64,000 bases of DNA from contig QANU01095112.1 of the NCBI GenBank assembly GCA_003254905.1, positions 292,394 to 356,393 of the forward strand. Direction: 5' to 3'. The notes below the pieces were generated by a model that did no database searches, was not told the origin of the DNA, and worked only from the letters and a program-made list of their open reading frames with translations. How positions within the stretch are numbered: the stretch's first letter is position 1; each line of letters starts with the position of its first letter. Made by a program: the position numbers and the translations under genes. Origin of the DNA: Nissolia schottii (Eukaryota > Streptophyta > Magnoliopsida > Fabales > Fabaceae). This document shows, one piece after another, positions 57,413 to 64,000 of this stretch.

Positions 57413-57791
57413 ACTTCCCTATTATATATCTATGCACTTATCTTTAAGGCATACTGGGCCCATTGTGGTAGTTAATAATCATAGATATGGTATTTAATAT
57501 ACAGTTATTTACACGAATTGAGGTGAGGAAGTGCTTGTTGGAATATATGGACCCTTAAGGACTTCTCAGGTCGCTCAACTACCCTGTCAGTGATCGCTCA
57601 GCGATCTAGTGTTTTCCAGGTCACTCAGCGCCTTGTCCAGGGTCGTTCAGCGAACACTGGGACCGCTCAGGTCGCTCAGCGCCTCTCCAGGGTCGCTCAG
57701 GGGCCTGGTGCAAACTCTATTGGATAGCTTTGCTTCCTTACTTGTTTATCTCATTTTCTCAAACTTTTCTCAAGAGATTCTCTTAGGGTTA
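57413..57791. other. Insert between LTR pieces, with CGCTCAGCG cluster
   Basis: Not matched to a defined LTR part. 57570-57712 holds eight or so variants of GTCGCTCAGCG/GGTCACTCAGCG with short spacers. No gene is present. Confidence 0.5.
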
Positions 57792-58932
57792 TGTAACATC
57801 CTAGCTAACGGGCTTACGCTTAAGTCGTAAACCATGCATACTTGGTTATTATCTGTCTGGTGGGAATACTCATAGCCCTTAATTATTTTTAGAAAGTAGT
57901 TTCTTACCCCAAAATATGGAGCCGTTTGAAATTTTATCTATTTGTTACCCCTGTATTTCAATTATGAGCCTTACGCGAGAGGAGATGTACAACATTCTCG
58001 ATACGCTTTAGAATGTGAGTAAATTAACCGTAGTAGAATCAAGACGCATTCACACAGATCATATAACACCAACGTCCATCAACATTTAATTCACACACAT
58101 TATACAGGGACTTAACTATATACTAGTCATAGATTACATATACTTTTCCTACAAGTTACTGTACATACATTGCTAATTACATCAGCGTCAACGTAAGGTT
58201 AGCAAAACATCACTGGAGACAAAGGGGGTTGAGTGGGTGCCTTGGTATCATTCTTCTAAGTCAGGGTCGGGGTCCTCTTCGGGGTCTTCTTCCTCCTTCT
58301 CCTCCGACGAGTCCGTGCTCATAAGGTCCTCGTCCCCTGATTCCTCCATGACAGCCAGGGGGGATTCTGGAGTAGAGGAGTCATTCCCCTACTCACCTTG
58401 TAGAGAGATCTCAGGGTTAGCAGGCCAGTCTCAGCGTATTGTGGACGGTCCTACCTCTGCATCATGGGTACGAGGGGCGAGCTGACAGCGAAAGACCGGG
58501 GTGACTCGTTTCCTTGCCCCACGTCAGTAAAAGTGTTGCGGGGGTCGAGGTGGCCATGAATTCGGATCAATCTCCACGTCCTTGTCATAGGGCGGGAGTT
58601 CTTCTTCTTCTATGTCCAGGAGGATGCGAGTGGTGGATAAAGAACCGGGGCTCGCTGGTACATGGGGAGAGGGTACTTGTACTATAACATCCCGCTTCTT
58701 CCCTAGTGAAAATTTCCCCGATTAACTGTTCGTAGAGCATCCTGTATAGGTTAACATGCAGAGGTTAACCTTCGTCCAGATCTTGCGGAATTTCGCGAGA
58801 TTGCGAGACTATTTCCTTGACTGGCATTTTTAGAAAATAAAATTTGTGATTTGAATTTTCTAGTCTAATTAAACGACTCGTATATTTATCCATTACGCGA
58901 AATACTTTCTAAGAAAAAAAAGGGATGTTACA
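57792..58932 (-). mobile_element. Rearranged reversed family T LTR with an inverted head
   Basis: Starts TGTAACATCCTAGC followed by CTTACGCTTAAGTCG (reversed LTR terminus). It carries the acidic frame on the - strand and ends AAAAGGGATGTTACA (reversed LTR start). Inside it, near 58682, a + strand LTR head (ATAACATCCCGCTTC, then CCTAGTGAAAATTTCC) is present, so two heads face each other within 250 bp. Flanks GGTTA and ATAAT do not match. The sequence after 58932 resumes the LTR block interrupted near 55430. Confidence 0.6.
58225..58680 (-). pseudogene. LTR-embedded open frame with basic patch and acidic tail, copy 4
   Basis: Read on the - strand: ILLDIEEEELPPYDKDVEID, PNSWPPRPPQHFY, a TGA, RGARKRVTPVF, RTHDAEVGPS, ISLQGE and an acidic end DEDLMSTDSSEEKEEEDPEE. 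The closest relative is copy 1 at 8440-9003, with the same residues at SWPPxPxQHFY and RTHD. At least two stops interrupt it. Confidence 0.5.
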
Positions 58933-59595
58933 ATAATAAGTAGGGATTTTAGTATGCTGTGACACCTAGAGACTCTCTAAGCGGCGGGATCATAAATGAA
59001 GCGAAAACGGATAGTATGCCCTAGGATTCCCACTGAGGACGCAACGTTCTCATCCCCCACTCGTTTATGATTCCAGGCGAGTACGACGAGTACACCAGAG
59101 AGGGGTAGGCATTACACAATGATTAAAGGTCTTGGCGTCAAGATGTTCCAGGGAAGTGGTGGGACTACAGTTGATATCTACGCATCGTGACGTTTAGGTG
59201 TTTTGTATTTTGTATTAGCTAAATGAATTAGATATGCCATTAGCTCTTTTGCGCAGTAAGTGTAATATGTAAATATAACCAAAGGTGTAACTATTTCTGG
59301 ACCCATATGAATGAATGTACATTATGGAATGTTTTGTATGATTATCTGTTATGTCATTTAACGCCTAAGTCTTGTAGACTCTATCTCTTGCATGTATATG
59401 TATGTTTTGTTGAACACGCGTGGCTCATATTTTAAGTTTTAGTAAAGAAAGAAAAAAAATTTAAATTGGTCCATATTTTCAGTTAAAGAATATTTTTAAA
59501 GATAATGTAGGACTAAAAGTATCCAACCAAAGTAGATAACGTTTCTATGAGCATTGTTTATGACTTAAGCGTAAGCAGCTAGCAGAGGTGTTACA
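58933..59595 (+). mobile_element. Family T LTR 3' end
   Basis: Opens with AATAATAAGTAGGGATTTTAGTAT, matching 55427-55452, and ends AGCAGCTAGCAGAGGTGTTACA. It lacks the long acidic frame; after ATGATTCCAGGCGAG only a 12-codon frame remains. It appears to be the displaced right part of an LTR whose left part ends near 55430. Confidence 0.65.
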
Positions 59596-59683
59596 GAGGG
59601 GGGTTGTTACATATATATGGGTTCAGTAAAAACAATTTTCAGAAGCATGGGCTACAAGATAAAATTACGAAAGTATGGGTTTG

Positions 59684-59722
59684 ATTTCTGAATTCGCCAT
59701 AGTACAAGCCGAATTCAGAAAT
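59684..59722. repeat. Hairpin 1: perfect 13-bp stem around EcoRI-type palindromes
   Basis: ATTTCTGAATTCG at 59684-59696 pairs with CGAATTCAGAAAT at 59710-59722; loop of 13 nt. Confidence 0.8.
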
Positions 59723-59828
59723 TACAACAGTACAAATTGAGTGCAGGTGCAGGCGGGGGGCATGTTCAGGAGCTGGGGTGAAGCGGTTCATGCAGGGGGC
59801 ATCGGGAATTGAAAAAGAAAAGGGGAAG

Positions 59829-59861
59829 CCTGAATTCGACACTACATCAGGCAAATTCAGG
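59829..59861. repeat. Hairpin 2: 10-bp stem, same motif
   Basis: CCTGAATTCG at 59829-59838 pairs with CAAATTCAGG at 59852-59861 (one mismatch); loop of 13 nt. Confidence 0.75.
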
Positions 59862-59886
59862 AGTGGCAGAGCGCAGTGTTGACGAG

Positions 59887-59919
59887 CCTGAATTCGCCGT
59901 GGGCCCAGGCAAATTCAGG
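59887..59919. repeat. Hairpin 3: 10-bp stem, same motif
   Basis: CCTGAATTCG at 59887-59896 pairs with CAAATTCAGG at 59910-59919; 13-nt loop with GGGCCC. Same arms and loop length as hairpin 2. Confidence 0.75.
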
Positions 59920-60338
59920 AAAAAGCTGTTGTTCAGATGAGTGAGAGATGGAGGGGAAAAATGGCTATAAATTCGGTACATGCAGCAATGGGCCCCCACA
60001 CTATTGCAGCAATTCCATCTATCCTTCCTTCCTTCATTCTTCAGTTTTGTTTCAGTTCTTCTCTATTTCACTTTTGAAAACAATTTTGCAACCCCATCAC
60101 TTCTCAGTTAACAATTCCAACCATCAGTGTATATATTTTTTCATCCATTTTTGTTTAGTAAGTTACTTTTTTTTTTTTTACTCTCTTGAATTTTTTTTCC
60201 ACTTCAGTTATAAGTCCATGCACCATCGTTGTACAACAGTGCTTAATTTGTTGTAGTTAAATTGTAAAGTTTTTCGTTTTAAACAAGTTATAACAAAAAA
60301 AAAATTTATTTGTATTCAGGTGAAAAAATAAAATTACG

Positions 60339-60430
60339 ATGGTGAGACGAAAAGAAGATGATACTGTAAATCCGTTGCTACACATCTCAGAACAAATCCT
60401 AGAAAATAATCAAGTTGGGCCCGCGTCTTT
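60339..60430 (+). pseudogene. Candidate displaced first exon
   Basis: ATG followed by VRRKEDDTVNPLLHISEQIL and ENNQVGPAS before the frame dissolves into a trinucleotide repeat. It follows a TATA box and leader and precedes the PMD remnant, so it may be that gene's first coding segment, separated from the rest by the repeat and the mini LTR element. No known domain; weak call. Confidence 0.25.
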
Positions 60431-60952
60431 TTTTTATTTAGTATTACTATTACTATTATTAATATTATTATTATTGTTATTATTATTAATATTATTGTTA
60501 TTATCATTATTATTAATACTGTTATTTTTTTATAATTATTATTAGTAATAGTAGTAGTAGTAGTATTATGCTTATTATTACTACTATTATTATTACTACT
60601 ATGCTTATTGTTATTATTATTAATATTATTTTTATTATCATCATTATTATTACTACTGTTATTTATTTATTATTATTATTATTATTAGTAATAGTAGTAG
60701 TAGTAGTATTATGCTTTTTATTTATTACTACTATGCTTATTATTATTATTATTATTATTATTATTGTTATTATTACTACTGTTATTTTTGTTGTTTATTA
60801 TTATTTTTAGTAATAGTAGTAGTAATAGTATGCTTGTTATTACTATTTTTACTATTATTATTAATTATTAATATTATTATTATTATTATTGTTATTACTA
60901 CTGTTATTACAGTCATTTATTATTAGTATTAGTAATAGTAGTAGTAGTATGC

Positions 60953-60987
<35 letters not shown>

Positions 60988-60990
60988 CCT
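60430..60990. repeat. TTA/GTA trinucleotide array with higher-order units
   Basis: Nearly pure ATT/TTA/ACT/GTA triplets. The landmark AGTAATAGTAGTAG recurs at 60544, 60687, 60809 and 60931 (spacing 143, 122, 122), each followed by TATGCTT and a TTATTATTA tract. The microsatellite has thus been amplified as 122-143-bp units. Poly-Leu/Ile/Tyr frames across it are artefacts of the repeat. Confidence 0.85.
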
Positions 60991-61011
60991 AATCCTGATG
61001 TTAATCGTTAT

Positions 61012-61275
61012 TGTTACAGAGTATATTGAGATATTCTAATATCCTAGCATATCGTAAATTATATTCAAGATTGATTTAGATTGATTTAAATTGATTTACT
61101 TTGTTATTAAGTTTATTTTCTCATTATTGTCCTGATTCTCTGCCTAGCCTATAAATAGGCGTTGATTCATTTGTATTCTATAACATAAGATAAACAAACA
61201 TTTATCTTCCATTATTTGTCTCTCTCTTGTTTTTCCCGTGCCTATTATTTTCCTAATTCAAGATGAAACTTAACA
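61012..61275 (+). repeat. Mini element 5' LTR
   Basis: TGTTACAGAGTATATTGAG to GATGAAACTTAACA. TATA box TATAAATA at 61150-61157 is followed by TTGTATTC and a short leader. Confidence 0.88.
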
Positions 61276-61293
61276 TGGTATCAGAGCCATGGT
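61276..61293 (+). other. Primer binding site of the mini element
   Basis: TGGTATCAGAGCCATGG begins immediately after the 5' LTR. TGGTATCAGAGC is the standard plant LTR-element primer site matching the 3' end of initiator Met tRNA. Confidence 0.9.
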
Positions 61294-61562
61294 ACCCGCC
61301 CTGACAACCTGACCTACTTCCGCTACCTCGAGTTCTTTTGAACTCATATCTATAATTCCTAAATTTTCGTACAACCAAAATTCTTCAAAACCCCTAATTT
61401 CACTCTCAAATTTGCCTTGATGTGGCATTGAAAATTAATATTCCCCAAATTGGGGTTTCTTGATATTGTCTTGTGGCTTTGTTTAGTTTCTACCTTAGAG
61501 TTTAAGGTGGTTAAGCAATGATTAAACTCTAATTGAGTTTGTTGATGTAGCCTTATGGCTTT

Positions 61563-61808
61563 GATTTGGAGCCAGTTGTTGTTGTGACGTTGAAGGAAGA
61601 TCGAAGAGGCCCGAACGAAGGTCGAAGACTTTCGGAAACTAGGAACTTCAATGGCTGCTTCTACCAAGTGGTAGTCAAGCATTTGATATTGATCCCGTGA
61701 TGGGACTTGATTTGCATCCAGCTGTGTGGCGTTGATAGAAGATCAAAGAGGCCCAAACGAAGGTCAAAGACTTCTAGAAACCAGGAACTTCAGTGGTTGC
61801 TTCTATGA
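61563..61808 (+). repeat. Direct duplication inside the mini element
   Basis: A roughly 100-bp segment occurs at 61563-61664 and 61709-61808: GATTTGGAGCCAG / GATTTGCATCCAG, AAGATCRAAGAGGCCCRAAC, GAAGGTCRAAGACTT, and GGAACTTCARTGGYTGCTTC. Confidence 0.75.
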
Positions 61809-61879
61809 ACTCGTCCGCCTCTTTGCAGACACTATAGTCATTTAGTTGTGGCAAGCTTAAAGCTAGATGAGCTTTAGCT

Positions 61880-61889
61880 TGTGGGGGGG
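61880..61889 (+). other. Polypurine tract of the mini element
   Basis: TGTGGGGGGG directly before the 3' LTR; the expected start site for plus-strand DNA synthesis. Confidence 0.75.
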
Positions 61890-62151
61890 TGTTAAAGTAT
61901 ATTGAGATATTCTAATATCCTAGCATATCGTAAATTATATTCAAGATTGATTTAGATTGATTTAAATTGATTTACTTTGTTATTAAGTTTATTTTCTCAT
62001 TATTGTCCTGATTCTCTGCCTAGCCTATAAATAGGCGTTGGTTCATTTGTATTCTATAACATAAGATAAACAAACATTTATCTTCCATTATTTGTCTCTC
62101 TCTTGTTTTTCCCGTGCCTATTATTTTCCTAATTCAAGATGAAACTTAACA
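61890..62151 (+). repeat. Mini element 3' LTR
   Basis: TGTTAAAGTATATTGAG to GATGAAACTTAACA; TATA box at 62026-62033. Near-identical to the 5' LTR. Confidence 0.88.
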
Positions 62152-64000
62152 GCTCGGATGTTGCGGGCTAGACACGGGATTATTGAACCACCGAATGCAC
62201 TGATACAACCGTATTTGGAAAATGCTGGTCTGCTACAGGCATCCTTGTTACATCAAATTCCAATAAACCACGGGCTAATTTCTGCGCTTGTTGAGCGGTG
62301 GAGGCCAGAAACCCATACATTTCATCTTCCACACGGTGAGTGTGCGATCACATTGGAGGATGTGAACGTGATACTTGGGATTTGCACAGAGGGTGAAGCC
62401 GTAGCCGCCCCACAAATTGTATTCTTGGGACCTGGTCTTGTAAATTTATGTCAGGAACTTCTTGGCATGACACCTGGTCCCGAGGACATGCGCTTATCGT
62501 TTATTAATTCGGTATGGTTGAATAATAATTTTGGCACTGGTATACGCGATGACATTGCTGAGTATGACATGCAGCAGATATTGGCATGGCATGCACGCGG
62601 ATACATTTTACGCCTGTTTGATAACTTCTTGTTTTGTGATAAGAGCGGCAACTGGATCCATTCTAAGTATTTGGCCATCCTTTGAGATTTGGGTGGCCAA
62701 GGAAGATATAGCTGGGGTTCGGCCACTCTGGCCATGCTGCAGAGGGCACTATGTCGCGCTTCGCGCGCAAATTGTAAAGGAATAAGTAGTTGCATGGTGC
62801 TCCTTCAAGTATGGGCATTTTATAGATTTCCTGTACTTGCACCAAACCCACGGAACCCGTGCCAGTTCCGTTTTCCCCTTGCGGCAAGGTAATTGGTTAC
62901 TTGAATTATCTTTAGTTCAATAAAGCATGATGTTTTTCATTTTTACTAACTGAATTAATATAATATATTGCAGATGGGCTGACTATGTGTACATTCATGA
63001 TGTACATAATATTACAGTCAATGAATGTAGAAATGCCATAGACGATATGGCCCCAGACGAGGTATAATTTAAACAGACTAACAATATTCTCGACTGCAAT
63101 ATATTATGTTTATATATAACTCAATGTATTTGATTTATTTTTGTGTGCAGTTTATATGGCAGCCATATCGTCAACCCTAGGTTGCCGCAATTATCCCTAT
63201 GGTAGTGAAGAATAAACGAGGAACGTGGTCAGTAGCATGCCCACTAATTTGCTTTGAGATTGTTAAGTGGCATGCGGCTGATCACGCGCTTCGGCAATTT
63301 GGTCTGGTTCAGACGGTGCCTTCTGGGCCTAGTTGCAGCATTCTAGGCGAGGCGCATAATGTTGACCTGAGGGGAAATCCGAGGGCATTGATGTGTGCAA
63401 ACTGGGTGCAGAGGCATCATCAGTGGATTCAGATGTGGGTTAACCATGTGGCACTAGTCGGCGATATAATTACAACTTATAAACCAATTGATGCGTATTG
63501 GCAGTGGTATCTAGTTAATGGTCGTAGATTTCTTAAAAAATTTCACCACCATGAACAAATACCTGAGGTGTGGCAGCAATACTACCCTTCGCCGATGATG
63601 TTGATGTGCCCATGTGTGAACCACATGGATTTCCTAATGAGCATCCGCACAGTTTGTACATTCCGGCTCCCTAGCAAGGTTTCTTTGCTCTGCCCCTTGA
63701 ACAAGGGGGGTTCGATGCTCCGCCCCTTGAACAAGGTATCTTTGCTCCGACCCCTGAACAAGGTTTCTTTGCTCCGCCCACTGAACAAGGTTTCTACGGT
63801 TGGCTAGGCGAACAAATGGCTCAAGAACTGAATGAAATTGACGAGAACTATGAACTTCTCAATCCTGGGCCCTCGTCGTCGCAACCTCATGTTGAAGTCA
63901 CTCCACCTCCATTTAGACCAGACACACAATCTCCTCTTCTTGGTGAAGGGTACAGTGAGCAACACTCATATGGTAGAAGGTCCTTCCATGTAGGATCTTT
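62152..64000 (+). pseudogene. Plant mobile domain (PMD/MAIN-like) gene, disabled, running off the window
   Basis: Three coding exons joined by GT-AG introns: to 62888, 62974-63061, and from 63151. Exon 1 reads ARHGIIEPPNALIQPYLENA, VERWRPETHTFHLPHGECAI, TLEDVNVILGI, then after a TGA at 62683-62685 DLGGQGRYSWGSATLAMLQR. Exon 2 reads WADYVYIHDVHNITVNECRN. Exon 3 reads FIWQPYRQP, a TAG at 63178-63180, VAAIIPMVVKNKRGTWSVAC and ADHALRQFGLVQTVPSG. ERWRPETHTFHLP, the GRYSWGSA segment and the LRQFG-x-x-Q-x-x-P segment identify the PMD family, known from MAIN proteins in meristem upkeep and from transposon-borne relatives. A one-base slip near 63587 changes frame and a TAG at 63672-63674 follows, so this copy is disabled even though its splice sites are kept. 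Confidence 0.82.
63675..63800 (+). repeat. Coding minisatellite: five QGFFAPPxE units
   Basis: In the frame after the slip, 27-30-nt units encode QGFFALPLE, QGGFDAPPLE, QGIFAPTPE, QGFFAPPTE and QGFYGW, followed by LGEQMAQELNEIDENYELLN. The low-complexity aromatic/proline tail differs from the rest of the protein. Confidence 0.7.

Larger units (their letters stand above)
59612..60338 (+). promoter_or_regulatory. Upstream region of the PMD gene remnant, with hairpins and TATA box
   Basis: No coding frame is supported. Three matching inverted repeats (listed separately) are followed by a TATA motif (GGCTATAAATTCGG, TATAAAT at 59966) and a pyrimidine-rich leader (CCTTCCTTCCTTCATTCTTC). The layout reads as an upstream region of an element-borne or former gene. 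The link to the PMD remnant is by position. Confidence 0.4.
61012..62151 (+). mobile_element. TRIM-like mini LTR retrotransposon (1140 bp)
   Basis: Two direct LTRs of about 263 bp bound a 614-bp interior with a Met-tRNA-type primer site and a polypurine tract but no gag or pol. This is the layout of terminal-repeat retrotransposons in miniature. Apart from the first few bases, the LTRs differ visibly at one position (GTTGATTC against GTTGGTTC), so insertion was recent. Flanks GTTAT (61007-61011) and GCTCG (62152-62156) do not match, so either a boundary is off by a few bases or the flank has changed. A 107-codon - strand frame inside is not supported as a gene. Confidence 0.85.

Noticed and set aside
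60430..60990. Open frames encoding runs of Leu, Ile and Tyr
   Set aside because: They are direct translations of TTA/ATT triplet repeats in several frames at once; no composition or motif supports a protein.
61359..61682. 107-codon - strand frame inside the mini LTR element
   Set aside because: Crosses the internal duplication, has no recognisable motif, and is antisense to the element.
1..64000. tRNA or rRNA genes
   Set aside because: No cloverleaf with a GGTTCGAATC-type arm or rRNA core sequence was recognised. The TGGTATCAGAGCC at 61276 is a retrotransposon primer site, not a tRNA gene. A covariance-model scan would be decisive.

Overview
The window is nuclear DNA of a flowering plant, most likely a eudicot. 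Genes are split by GT-AG introns, and the two intact genes belong to families that are conserved in plants. Most of the rest is long-terminal-repeat (LTR) retrotransposon DNA. I identified no tRNA, rRNA, CRISPR array or bacterial-type operon. Assignments rest on protein motifs and on repeats compared by eye within the window.

Two host genes appear complete. (1) A SINA/SINAT-type RING E3 ubiquitin ligase lies on the + strand at 13485-22277: three coding exons, 331 aa, and a 7.4-kb first intron that splits the RING finger and is filled with transposon debris. (2) A cyclic-nucleotide-gated channel of the CNGC1 type lies on the + strand at 43750-50281: seven coding exons, 716 aa, including a 29-nt first exon. 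Its introns carry a LINE fragment and an LTR fragment related to debris in the SINA intron.

The dominant repeat, called family T here, is a Ty3/gypsy chromovirus, probably Tekay/Del-like. It has a C-terminal chromodomain-like segment and very long LTRs that start TGTAACATCCC and end GGGTGTTACA or GGGTGTTTCA. Family T sequence occupies about 1-9492, 16767-17850, 23821-41267 and 53152-59595. It includes a decayed gag-pol element (27167-41267) and a second integrase/chromodomain remnant with its LTR (3718-9492). It also includes a gag-only element on the - strand, and solo LTRs with perfect 5-bp target duplications (AGCCC at 35183-37813, CTACT at 16767-17850). These LTRs share a TATA box about 540-590 bp from their start, a second conserved TATATAATA block, a position that holds a different tandem-repeat array in different copies, and a roughly 200-aa acidic open frame near the 3' end seen in four copies.

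Two copies of a 1.4-kb TG...CA-bounded element interrupt family T sequence. Smaller elements are two MITE-like foldbacks, two RTE-type LINE 3' ends, and a TRIM-like mini LTR element (61012-62151) with near-identical LTRs, a Met-tRNA primer site and a polypurine tract. Plant-mobile-domain (PMD) gene remnants lie at 10326-11435 (- strand) and 62152-64000 (+ strand, running off the window). The latter follows a region with three matching hairpins and a trinucleotide array with higher-order structure.

The two host genes show no operon-like relation. Apart from them, the window is a record of nested insertion, LTR recombination and decay.
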